The notes under the pieces: model-generated
The model's input: the letters and a program-made list of their open reading frames with translations, nothing else
What the model was told of the DNA's origin: nothing
Database searches by the model: none
Position numbers and translations under genes: made by a program
In this document: positions 51,273-59,109 of the stretch, piece after piece
How the letters are laid out: the number at the start of each line of letters is the position of its first letter
Position numbering within the stretch: the first letter of the stretch is position 1
Source: CBDAQD01 sp965275905
GTDB taxonomy: Bacteria > Pseudomonadota > Alphaproteobacteria > Rhizobiales > JAJFHC01
DNA length: 64,000 nucleotides
Direction: 5' to 3'
Assembly: GCA_965275905.1 (NCBI GenBank)
Contig: CBDHYJ010000038.1
Coordinates: 1 to 64,000 of the forward strand

Positions 51273-52493
51273 TCACTCAGCGGGTTGTTCAGCCGGTGAT
51301 TGCTGACCGGTAACCGCGCGTGTCCTGGGCAGCAGAAGAACCGAAAACAGCGTCACGCAGGCGAAGATTGCCAGCGTGCCGAAAAGGATATCAAAACCCC
51401 AGTTCGCATGCAGCCAGGCCAATATCGGGACGGCGGAGGCCATCACGGTAAATCCTATGATGAAGCGCGCTCCGAATATGCGCGCACGCCACTCGCTGTT
51501 TGTAATTCTCCCCAGCAACACATCATTGATCGGAATTTGACCAAATACGGCGAGCATGAACCCCGTCGCAATCAGCAGGGTCCAAGGCCCGCTCAGACCG
51601 ATCATGAGGCCTAGAAAGACAACCTGCAACGCGGCGACTGCGCCGAAGACAATACGCACCGAATAGCGATCAATCGTCCACCCCACGACGAGTTGAGCGA
51701 ATGCGGCAAGTGTAAAGACCACAAAAGCATATAGCCCGACTGCCGATGCCGTTTCCGCAATATCGCCCAGCCGCTCCTCAAATATCTTCGGCAACGCAAA
51801 CGTCGTGCTTTGAAATATGAAACTCCCAATCGCCGTCGTGATCGTCACGATCACCAGAATGTGGATCAGCGTCGATCTTGGTAGTGTTGAGACCCCTTTG
51901 CCCTTGGTTGACTTCGGGGCGGCGGCAGAGGCAACGCTGCCGACGCCGTCCCGAAGAAACAGCAAGTAGGCGATGCCCGTGGCCAGGGAGATAATGCCCG
52001 GAACGATGAACGCCATCCGCCAGCCGGAGACATCAATCAGGAAGCCGGCAATCAAGGCCGCGGAAGCAACACCAATATTGCCAAAGACTCCATTCACCGC
52101 GATCGCCATTCCGGTCTTTTCTCGGCCTTCCACAACCATGGCAATGCCGACCGGATGATAAATCGCGCCGAATATCCCGATTGCAAGCAGACCGGCACCT
52201 ATTTGCATTGGCGACTGCGCGAAGCCGGTGAGTATTGAACTGATCCCTATCCCGACAAAGAACACGGCCATCATGCCCGCTCTGCTCCACTTGTCGCCAA
52301 GCCAGCCGGCAGGAATCGCGCAGACACCGAAAGCGACGAAACCGGGCGTCGCGTAGGGGATCAATTGTGCATAGGTCATCCCCCAATCATGGATCAGGGC
52401 AAGCGCGGCGACGGTCGCGAACAAAAGCATGAACAGGTGGTCGTAAAAGTGCCCCACGTTCAGAAAAAGAAAGTGCACGCGTTCGCGCGTCAT
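51273..52493 (-). CDS. Major facilitator superfamily transporter
   Basis: The 406-residue membrane protein has about 12 transmembrane segments and the MFS loop motif GWLGDKWSRAGMMAVF. It also has GIFGAIYHPVGIAMVVEGREKTGMAIAVNGVFGNIG in the first half and VVGWTIDRYSVRIVFGAV in the second. The PDxYHPxG-like FGAIYHPVG motif is typical of small-molecule or drug exporters and organic-anion transporters. The substrate is not deducible; it may serve the convergent PbfA-like gene's pathway or be independent. Confidence 0.9.
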   Translation of the reverse strand: MTRERVHFLFLNVGHFYDHLFMLLFATVAALALIHDWGMTYAQLIPYATPGFVAFGVCAIPAGWLGDKWSRAGMMAVFFVGIGISSILTGFAQSPMQIGAGLLAIGIFGAIYHPVGIAMVVEGREKTGMAIAVNGVFGNIGVASAALIAGFLIDVSGWRMAFIVPGIISLATGIAYLLFLRDGVGSVASAAAPKSTKGKGVSTLPRSTLIHILVIVTITTAIGSFIFQSTTFALPKIFEERLGDIAETASAVGLYAFVVFTLAAFAQLVVGWTIDRYSVRIVFGAVAALQVVFLGLMIGLSGPWTLLIATGFMLAVFGQIPINDVLLGRITNSEWRARIFGARFIIGFTVMASAVPILAWLHANWGFDILFGTLAIFACVTLFSVLLLPRTRAVTGQQSPAEQPAE

Positions 52494-52691
52494 TCGTCGA
52501 GCCTCTTTGGTTGCCGGATCGCACCAGCTACCATAATGCGACGCAAGGCATTAGTCTCGGAGATACTCCAGCGCAAAAAATGCTGGCTGATTGTTCAGCA
52601 TTGGTTCATTCCGGAGGGGCCATGAAGTATGCATGTCTTGCACTGCTGGAGCAGTATTGGTCTGTTTCCGGGCGAATTCGGGAGGTTGGTT

Positions 52692-54494
52692 TTGCATAGT
52701 CTTCGCACATCGGCTTTCATTTCTGCGGTGGTTGCTGCCATTTCGTTTGCTTCTTCGGCTGAAGCGCAGCCAGCGACAGCATGTTTTTACCAGCACGCGA
52801 ATTTCCAGGGTGATCGGATTTGCGCCGGTCCCGGTGATGCCCGCGCGGACCTTCGGTTCTTCAACGACATCATCTCCTCCATCACCGTTCCCGCGGGAAC
52901 CAGAGTGACGGTTTGTGAAAATGTCCGGTTCGGCGGGCGATGCCGGAACATCGACCAGAATGTCGCTTACGTCGGCGACAGATGGAATGACCGGATTTCT
53001 TCGATAAGGGTTGCAAGACGTGTGGCCGATGGCGGTGGCGACGGGCCGGTCGGTCGCAACAGGGTTTGTTTCTTCGAGCACGCGGACTTCCGAGGCAGAC
53101 GTTTGTGCGCGCGCGTCGGGGAGAATTTCCGTAGCATGCCACCGGGGTGGAATGATCGGGTGTCCTCTTTCCGCGTTGGCCGCAATGCGAATGTGAGGGT
53201 CTGCGAACATGATCGATATGGCGGACGGTGTCGCGTCTATGCCCGGGACCGCGCGTATGTGGGGGACCGCTGGAACGATAGGATTTCTTCGTTCCGGGTT
53301 GTGCGGCAAGTCGCCGGAGAACCGGAAAATGGGCCCGTCGGCCGGAACAGGGTATGTCTGTTTGAGCATGCCGAATTTCGGGGCAGACGAATTTGTGCCG
53401 GTGCCGGGGAAGCATTTCGCAGAATGCCGGATGGTTGGAACGACAGAGTGTCCTCATTGCGGATCGGCCAAGGGGTAAACGTTCAGGTTTGCGAGAACTC
53501 GCGGTTCCGGGGTCGCTGCCGGGATTATGGCCGCGATCAGACTTATGTCGGCGACAGGTGGAATGACCGGATTTCGTCATTCCGCGTTGTGTCCAGTCGC
53601 CCGCGCCCGGGCGACGGCGGTCTTGCGCGCAATGAGGCCTGTTTCTTCGAACATGCCGACTTCCGTGGGCGCGGATTCTGTACCCGTGTCGGAGATGCAT
53701 CGAGGCGTATGCCGCCGGGTTGGAACGACCGTGTTTCATCACTCAGACTAGGGCGAAATGCCGATGTGCGCGTTTGCGAACATGAACGCTTCGGTGGGCG
53801 GTGCAGGGTGTATACACAGGACCGCCGGTATGTCGGAGATCGCTGGAATGACAGGATTTCGTCGTTCCGGGTGGTTCGCCCCGGTGCCGGCGAGCCCGAG
53901 CCCGAGCTTGTCAGAAATGGCGTCTGCTTCTTCGAGCACGCGGATTTTCGAGGGCAAAGATTCTGTGTCCGACGGGGTGAAGCGCTGCGCCGCATGCCGC
54001 CAGGCTGGAACGATCGAATTTCATCGCTGCGGGTACGCGGTCGAGCAGCCGTAGAGGTCTGCGAGAACAATCGATTTGGCGGACGCTGTCGTGCCTATGA
54101 TCGCGATCGCCGGTATGTCGGTGACCGCTGGAATGACCGCATTTCTTCCATACGCGTAGGCGGGCCAGGAGACTTCGCCGGCGGACCGCCTCCTTCCGGA
54201 CCCCGGTTTCCTCCGCCGGCATCGGCGAACTCGCATCCGCATAGAATCTGCTTTTTCAGTAGCGACAAATTTCGCGGAAGGTGGTTCTGTGACCAGCCGC
54301 GTAGCCGCGTAAACCGATTGCCGCCCGAGTGGAACAACCAGATTGAGTCAATACGTATGTTCGGCAACTCCACGGTGAAGATCTGTGACAAGCCGAATCT
54401 GGCCGGGCAGTGCACCGTTCTTCAGCGCAGCAACAAGCGGATTGGGTCTGCATGGGTCAATAAGCTATCTTCCTACCAGATATTCCTGCCCTGA
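52692..54494 (+). CDS. Exported protein with six tandem double beta/gamma-crystallin-like (I36-type) repeats
   Basis: A TTG start six bases after GGGAGG is chosen because it begins a signal peptide (HSLRTSAFISAVVAAISFAS, cleavage near AEA). The roughly 600-residue protein has six repeats of about 95 residues, each made of two Greek-key-like halves. The first half is like C-F-F-E-H-A-D-F-R-G-R-R-x-C; the second has VCE...GGRCR and ends YVGDRWNDRISSxRV. The sequence resembles peptidase inhibitor I36/beta-gamma crystallin domains. Each repeat has four Cys. Repeats two to five are nearly identical (period about 285 bases), while the first and sixth are diverged. The role is unknown; Ca2+ binding or a surface or inhibitor role is plausible. 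Confidence 0.82.
   Translation: MHSLRTSAFISAVVAAISFASSAEAQPATACFYQHANFQGDRICAGPGDARADLRFFNDIISSITVPAGTRVTVCENVRFGGRCRNIDQNVAYVGDRWNDRISSIRVARRVADGGGDGPVGRNRVCFFEHADFRGRRLCARVGENFRSMPPGWNDRVSSFRVGRNANVRVCEHDRYGGRCRVYARDRAYVGDRWNDRISSFRVVRQVAGEPENGPVGRNRVCLFEHAEFRGRRICAGAGEAFRRMPDGWNDRVSSLRIGQGVNVQVCENSRFRGRCRDYGRDQTYVGDRWNDRISSFRVVSSRPRPGDGGLARNEACFFEHADFRGRGFCTRVGDASRRMPPGWNDRVSSLRLGRNADVRVCEHERFGGRCRVYTQDRRYVGDRWNDRISSFRVVRPGAGEPEPELVRNGVCFFEHADFRGQRFCVRRGEALRRMPPGWNDRISSLRVRGRAAVEVCENNRFGGRCRAYDRDRRYVGDRWNDRISSIRVGGPGDFAGGPPPSGPRFPPPASANSHPHRICFFSSDKFRGRWFCDQPRSRVNRLPPEWNNQIESIRMFGNSTVKICDKPNLAGQCTVLQRSNKRIGSAWVNKLSSYQIFLP
52782..54491 (+). repeat. Tandem coding repeats, about 285-bp period
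   Basis: Six in-frame copies lie inside the crystallin-like gene, with cores starting near 52782, 53064, 53349, 53634, 53919 and 54240. The phrase encoding YVGDRWNDRISS recurs five times at about 52968, 53250, 53541, 53828 and 54113. Such near-identical units suggest recent duplication and a risk of copy-number change by recombination. Confidence 0.85.
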
Positions 54495-54575
54495 ACTCGA
54501 ATGTGTTCGAAAGCCGAGAGCCAGGGGGGAGATGTGCTTGTTTGACATACGACATCAATTGGGACCCAGACGAAC

Positions 54576-54956
54576 ATGAAACTCGATCATTTCCTCATTC
54601 GCGCCCGAGAGCTCGATCAGATGCGGGATTTCTTTTCCGACGTGATCGGTTTGGAAGTTGGGCCGCGGCCGGACTTTCAGTTCCCGGGCTATTGGATGTA
54701 CAGCGAGGACATGCCGGTGGTGCACTTGGCCCAGAACAACGTCGGGTCCAGCTCAGGCGATGGTGAAGACGCTGGTCCCGTCGATCACATAGCGTTCACG
54801 TCTGACGACTATCGGGAATTGATGACCCGCCTTGAGGCTGCCGGTGCGAACTTTGAGGAGCGCAAGGTGCCAGGCGGTCAGGCGCATCAGGTTTTCGTTC
54901 ACGGGCCTGAAGGTGTGAAGGTCGAGATACAGTTTTCAGCCTCCTCGGTCTCCTGA
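54576..54956 (+). CDS. Glyoxalase/VOC superfamily protein
   Basis: The 126-residue protein has the VOC beta-alpha-beta-beta-beta pattern: KLDHFLIRARELDQMRDFFSDVIGLEVGPRP, then DHIAFTSDDYRELMTRLEAAGANF and FVHGPEGVKVEIQF with a terminal Glu ligand. His4 and the His of VDHIAF could bind metal. Proteins of this size act as glyoxalase-like isomerases, dioxygenases or resistance proteins; the ligand is not known. It is isolated after the repeat protein. Confidence 0.87.
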   Translation: MKLDHFLIRARELDQMRDFFSDVIGLEVGPRPDFQFPGYWMYSEDMPVVHLAQNNVGSSSGDGEDAGPVDHIAFTSDDYRELMTRLEAAGANFEERKVPGGQAHQVFVHGPEGVKVEIQFSASSVS

Positions 54957-55080
54957 GACTGTCACGGTGCCGCTGACACTTTGGCACCCGGACATGGGTG
55001 TGGCAGGAGTATTCGATATCTCCACATGTTCCGGGGCGGTAAGCGAGAGAGAATTGTCATCGCGTTCGTTCTGAGTTGAG

Positions 55081-55980
55081 TCAGCTGATGAATGACTCTG
55101 GAAGCGCGTTAGCGTGGTTCTCCAGCAGCGTTTCGCCAATTGCATCAATGGCGAGATACGGGGGGCGGGCGAGGGCGCCGATGTTGCCGTCGAGCCGCCT
55201 TGCTGTGAGCTGTTTGCCATAACTGACAGCAAAATCGATCGATTGCATTGCAAAGACGATAACGGGGAGAATTTCCCTGTAGAGAGCGTCTGCGCGTTCG
55301 AAATCTCCTGATCGAAAATGATTATAGATCTTGATCTGAATATCTGCGCAATCGGGAGCGGGGATCATCCCGGCGCATCCGGCCCTCAGGTTGTCAGGCA
55401 GTTCGAGACCGCCTCTGCCATTGAAGATGGCAATCTTGCCTTCAACTGAATCAATGAACCGACGAACCTGGTAGACTGGCCCTTCGCCTTTCATGACCGA
55501 GAAATTCTCATTCTGTCTTTGAAGCTGCCTGACACCGTAGGGAGACAGGCCAACACCGAGAAATTCAGGCGCGTTTTGAATGCCGATTGTTATCGGAAGG
55601 CGCGCCATGACGCGGTCGTAAAATCTGATCAGGTCCAGTTCGCTGAGATCAGATTCCCGAGGTGGCTGCAATACCAGCCAATCAGCTCCGGCTTCGGACG
55701 CGAAGCGCCCGAGATCGATCTGTTCTTCCGGCGTCTCGCCAGCAACAGTGACCGCCAGCGGCACTCTTTGAGCGACGTCCTCGATGCACCATTCGATAAT
55801 GCTTCTGCGCTCTTGAGACTCGAGTTTGGAAACTTCGGTAATCAGGCCGAGGACGGCGATCCCGTGCGCGCCCGCAGCGATCATCGCGTTGGTCTGAGCG
55901 CGCATCGCTTCGCGGTCGAGCGAACCGTCGCTCTGAAAGAATGCATAGAGCATTGGATATATGCCGTGAGGAGTTGTCAT
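55081..55980 (-). CDS. DapA-family (dihydrodipicolinate synthase/N-acetylneuraminate lyase) aldolase-like protein
   Basis: The 299-residue TIM-barrel protein has GIYPMLYAFFQSDGSLDREAM at the N-terminus, then GIAVLGLITEVSKL in place of GTTGE, and the Schiff-base lysine segment FSVMKGEGPVY. It also has IFNGRGGLELPDNLRAGCAGMIPAPD. The tyrosine of DapA's Y-N-x-P is replaced (GIQNAPEFLG), and the paired threonines are not obvious. It is a class I aldolase or lyase of a subgroup with unknown substrate, not the lysine-pathway enzyme. It is divergent from a small unknown gene. Confidence 0.88.
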   Translation of the reverse strand: MTTPHGIYPMLYAFFQSDGSLDREAMRAQTNAMIAAGAHGIAVLGLITEVSKLESQERRSIIEWCIEDVAQRVPLAVTVAGETPEEQIDLGRFASEAGADWLVLQPPRESDLSELDLIRFYDRVMARLPITIGIQNAPEFLGVGLSPYGVRQLQRQNENFSVMKGEGPVYQVRRFIDSVEGKIAIFNGRGGLELPDNLRAGCAGMIPAPDCADIQIKIYNHFRSGDFERADALYREILPVIVFAMQSIDFAVSYGKQLTARRLDGNIGALARPPYLAIDAIGETLLENHANALPESFIS

Positions 55981-56069
55981 TGCCTTCTTCCGGTGGCTTA
56001 AGTTTGCGTGACGAAAGACCAGGTTTGGGATATCGATCGCCTTTACAGGGACTCGTTGCAGAGGACAGC

Positions 56070-56423
56070 ATGCCAGAGGCAGATCAACAGAACCAAAATA
56101 TTGATCCCGAGATCAAAAAAGAGATCTTGTTGAGACTTGCAGGGCGCATCGAGACAGGTCAGGCCGGCAAGCTCGACCTCGTGTCGCTTCTCAGAATGCT
56201 CGAAGTCGAGGACCCGGTCGTCTGGTTCTCGCGGCATGGCAATCCGATAGAGAACGTCGAAGCCGCCGGAGAGTTGATGAAATCGGTGCTGACGGAGGAC
56301 GAAGCGCGCAATGCCCTTGCCCTCGTTCTGACATCCGGATCGTCCGGGGCAGGGCCAGGCGGGTTCCTGGCGCATAGCCTCAGGATCCTGGCGTCCCGCC
56401 TGCCCGGAGATGAATCGGAATAG
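56070..56423 (+). CDS. Hypothetical small protein
   Basis: The 117-residue cytosolic protein starts at an ATG with GAGG five bases ahead. It is rich in helical residues (EIKKEILLRLAGRIETGQAG, LDLVSLLRMLEVEDPVVWF) and has no signal peptide or Cys. I do not recognise a family. It ends at a hairpin shared with the convergent L,D-transpeptidase. Confidence 0.6.
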   Translation: MPEADQQNQNIDPEIKKEILLRLAGRIETGQAGKLDLVSLLRMLEVEDPVVWFSRHGNPIENVEAAGELMKSVLTEDEARNALALVLTSGSSGAGPGGFLAHSLRILASRLPGDESE

Positions 56424-56427
56424 AAAA

Positions 56428-56456
56428 ACGCCGGCAAGCAATTCGCTCGCCGGCGT
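56428..56456 (-). terminator. Rho-independent terminator of the L,D-transpeptidase
   Basis: ACGCCGGC (56428-56435) pairs with GCCGGCGT (56449-56456), with extra AGC/GCT pairing inside. On the minus strand the stem is followed by a run of five T (the A-run at 56424-56428), which makes a good intrinsic terminator for the leftward transpeptidase gene. It could also stop the rightward small gene. Confidence 0.8.
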
Positions 56457-56485
56457 CCAGCATTCCGTTGGTCGGAAGATCCGAC

Positions 56486-57160
56486 TTACTGATAGACGTA
56501 AACAGTCGCGCCAATCGGCACACGCTTGTACAGGTCGACGACGTCCGAGTTCATCATCCGGATGCAGCCACTCGACATTGCTTGACCGATCGTATGCGCC
56601 TGATTTGTTCCGTGGATGCGATAAAGGGTGTTGCCGAGATAAAGCGCGCGGGCACCAAGCGGATTCCGCGGACCGCCTTCCATCCGCCTCGGAAGACCCG
56701 GCTGACGCTTGCGCATTTCTGCCGGCGGAACCCACGCCGGCCATTTGGCCTTGCGTGAAATACGCTCCTTGCCACCCCAGGTGAAGCCCAGACGGCCCAC
56801 TCCAATACCGTACTCGATCGCATCGCCGTCGTGCAGGACGTACCAGAGTTTCCGGCGTTTCGTGCTGATGACAACACTGCCAGGCTTGTGCACGCCGGTG
56901 AATTTCACACGGCGACGCGTTCCGTCGCCATGCTCCCAACGCGAAAAGTTGGCCCGGCCGACGGCAGCGACACGCGTCCGCTTCTGTGCCGGAGCATGTT
57001 GTCTTTGCATTTCCGGATCTGGCTTGCTCCAGAGCCACGGATCAGCCAGACGGAGCAATTCCGTGGTTCCGGGTCGCTCGTAACGGTTTTGACTGGCAGA
57101 GGCCGGTTCGACAAAGATTACAGCAGCCAGCCCGAGTGTAAGCAGCAATGATTTGCGCAT
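56486..57160 (-). CDS. L,D-transpeptidase (YkuD family), exported
   Basis: The 224-residue protein has a signal peptide (RKSLLLTLGLAAVIFVEPASA). Its YkuD domain has VVISTKRRKLWYVLHDGDAIEYGIGVG and the active-site motif HGTNQAHTIGQAMSSGCIRM with catalytic Cys199. It forms 3-3 crosslinks in peptidoglycan or attaches lipoproteins in the periplasm; such genes are abundant in Hyphomicrobiales. A strong terminator follows. The region upstream (57161-57322) probably holds its promoter. Confidence 0.93.
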   Translation of the reverse strand: MRKSLLLTLGLAAVIFVEPASASQNRYERPGTTELLRLADPWLWSKPDPEMQRQHAPAQKRTRVAAVGRANFSRWEHGDGTRRRVKFTGVHKPGSVVISTKRRKLWYVLHDGDAIEYGIGVGRLGFTWGGKERISRKAKWPAWVPPAEMRKRQPGLPRRMEGGPRNPLGARALYLGNTLYRIHGTNQAHTIGQAMSSGCIRMMNSDVVDLYKRVPIGATVYVYQ

Positions 57161-57322
57161 GACGGTCCCCTTATAGATTTTGCCCGCAGTGTCGGCGCAG
57201 CCGATTGTTATTTTCTGAATCCCGGCGCGCGAAATGTATTCATCCCTAAAATTCGGTTAACTTTGCTCCGCACGCTTCATCATTTTTCGATGCCTCGGCA
57301 TCGCTTGCCGGCGCGTATCTGC

Positions 57323-58195
57323 TCACTGCATCGCATCCTGGCCTGTCTGTTGCGCGAAGAATGACGCGCTCGACGGCTTCTGAGGGAGTTCCAGTTCATA
57401 ATCGATAGATCTGACTCGCCCTGAACGCTTGCCGCGTACAAGCAGTCCCTCAAACTTGCTCGGGACCGGATTTGGGCTCAACGGCACCGCATCCTCGGCA
57501 GAGTACACGCAAATGAAGAGCGTACGTGGAGCATCCGACATATTCACTGCGGATCCGTGCAGAAGGCGGGTGTGCATCAGGCAAACGGAACCGGCCGGCC
57601 CCGTGCACAGCTTGGACCGTGTCCGGCAATCAGCCTCGACGTCTTCGTCAACCGCGCCCGTGAAATTGCCGCCATGCCAAAGTGTATGTATTGCCCCTTT
57701 GTGGGTGCCCGGCAGGACTTCGAGCGGCCCGTTGACTTCAGAAACCTCGTCCAACATGAGCAGTGCAGTAACGAGGTCATCATTGCTGTGGGGCGTGAAT
57801 GGAAAGTCTTGATGCCACTTCACCGCGGTGGCACCACCGGGGAGTTTTGAATTGATTTTCGAGTGGTGAAACTTCACATCCGGTCCAATGAGATCCGCAA
57901 CGCAGTCCGTCATCCGGCTGTTCGCCATCACGTTGAAAAAACAATCCGAGATCTCGACCGGAGAATTCACGCGCCGCAGCTTCGGGCAATCCGGCGAATG
58001 ACTGTCCTCGAGATCAAAGCGTGGACGCCCGTCCTGTGTTTCACCGTAGTTCTCAGCGTGGGACTTGCTCTCTTCAACCCAGTCAGCGAACGCATCCTGC
58101 AAACTCGCCAGTTCCTGCGCCGTGACCGCATCCTCGACGACCAGGTAGCCGTTATCGCGGAAGAAAGATAACTCGGTCTCATTCAGAACAGACAT
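57323..58195 (-). CDS. Phytanoyl-CoA dioxygenase (PhyH) family Fe(II)/2OG oxygenase
   Basis: The 290-residue protein has a PhyH fold with SFFRDNGYLVVEDAV at the N-terminus. The metal triad is His128-x-Asp130 (VKWHQDFPF) and distal His213 (TRLLHGSAVNMS), followed by an Arg (SDAPR). LEVLPGTHKGAIH and DGRPRFDLED fit the ectoine-hydroxylase-like branch, but the EctD signature is not complete. It would hydroxylate an unknown small molecule in the cytoplasm. It is monocistronic and divergent from the pentapeptide-repeat gene. Confidence 0.9.
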   Translation of the reverse strand: MSVLNETELSFFRDNGYLVVEDAVTAQELASLQDAFADWVEESKSHAENYGETQDGRPRFDLEDSHSPDCPKLRRVNSPVEISDCFFNVMANSRMTDCVADLIGPDVKFHHSKINSKLPGGATAVKWHQDFPFTPHSNDDLVTALLMLDEVSEVNGPLEVLPGTHKGAIHTLWHGGNFTGAVDEDVEADCRTRSKLCTGPAGSVCLMHTRLLHGSAVNMSDAPRTLFICVYSAEDAVPLSPNPVPSKFEGLLVRGKRSGRVRSIDYELELPQKPSSASFFAQQTGQDAMQ

Positions 58196-58447
58196 GCTCT
58201 AAGTCCCATAAATACAAAGCAATCCTGCCGCTGCAGGGTGACAAATGCAACGGCATTATTATCTTGGACGCAGGGAGCACCTGGGTGTTCCCAATCTTCT
58301 CCGAGAAACGGGAATGTGATGTTCCGTCTCGTCGAGGTGAAGCCTCGTGATCGGGAGTCATCCTATAATTGCGAAGTTCGGGCGAGCAGGGGACTCGCAT
58401 CTTGAAGGTCAATTAAGCGGAGGGGCGCAGCGTATCAGGAGGTCATT

Positions 58448-59044
58448 ATGTACGCCAGGATGGCGGGCTTTTCTCTCGCTTTTGCGACGTTGTTATCTTC
58501 AGGCGCAGTTATTTCACTCTACGACCAGCATTTTGCTTCTGGTATCCAGTTTGGCACACCGGCTTACGCTTCCAGTATCGAACCGATAGGGGCCTCGAGC
58601 GGGAAAAAGGACCGCTATGTCGGCCTGCTGCTCGAGCATATGGATTTCTCTGATCGCGATCTCCGCGGCACGAATTTTTCGCTGAGCCAGCTTGTCTCGG
58701 TAGATTTTACCGGCGCGATGTTGAGCGGATCTGACTTCTCGTCTTCGGTTTTCGAAGAGGTGGATTTCAGCGGAGCCAACCTGGAAGTGACAAGCTTCAG
58801 AGGAGCGCGTCTTTCCGGCGTGGACTTTACGGGAGCCAATCTGCAGGGCGCATGTTTTGTGGACGCGGACCTCACAAAGGTCGACTTTACCGGTGCGGAT
58901 CTCTCCGGGGCTGTCATGCCGGAGGCGCAGCGGAAGTCGGTGAATCTCGAAGGCGCAGTGGTCGAGAACACAATCTGGAACGGTCGCGGACATTGTCCCA
59001 GTGGCAATCCGAAATTTGCTGAGGTGGATTTAGCCCGCAGGTGA
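58448..59044 (+). CDS. Exported pentapeptide-repeat protein
   Basis: The 198-residue protein has an N-terminal hydrophobic stretch (ARMAGFSLAFATLLSSGAVIS) that may be a signal peptide or anchor. It is followed by about 20 tandem pentapeptides of the form A(D/N)LxX, such as MDFSDRDLRGTNFS, VDFTGAMLSGSDFS, VDFTGANLQGACF and VDFTGADLSGA. These fold into a right-handed quadrilateral beta helix. GAGG lies well placed before the ATG. The function is unknown. Confidence 0.88.
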   Translation: MYARMAGFSLAFATLLSSGAVISLYDQHFASGIQFGTPAYASSIEPIGASSGKKDRYVGLLLEHMDFSDRDLRGTNFSLSQLVSVDFTGAMLSGSDFSSSVFEEVDFSGANLEVTSFRGARLSGVDFTGANLQGACFVDADLTKVDFTGADLSGAVMPEAQRKSVNLEGAVVENTIWNGRGHCPSGNPKFAEVDLARR

Positions 59045-59109
59045 TGGCGACGGCCGGCATTTATAACGATACAGACAGTGCTGCGCGTTGAGTATGAGGA
59101 TGCGGTTGA

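Noticed and set aside
52882..53742. 286-residue open frame on the minus strand opposite the repeat gene
   Set aside because: It is the complement of the tandem crystallin-like repeats; its own repeats are only an echo of them.
52782..54491. Regular repeats suggesting a CRISPR array
   Set aside because: The period is about 285 bases and the repeats are in frame with a protein; there are no short repeats with unique spacers.
56043..57038. 331-residue open frame on the minus strand
   Set aside because: It overlaps the L,D-transpeptidase on the same strand in another frame and crosses the strong terminator at 56428-56456.
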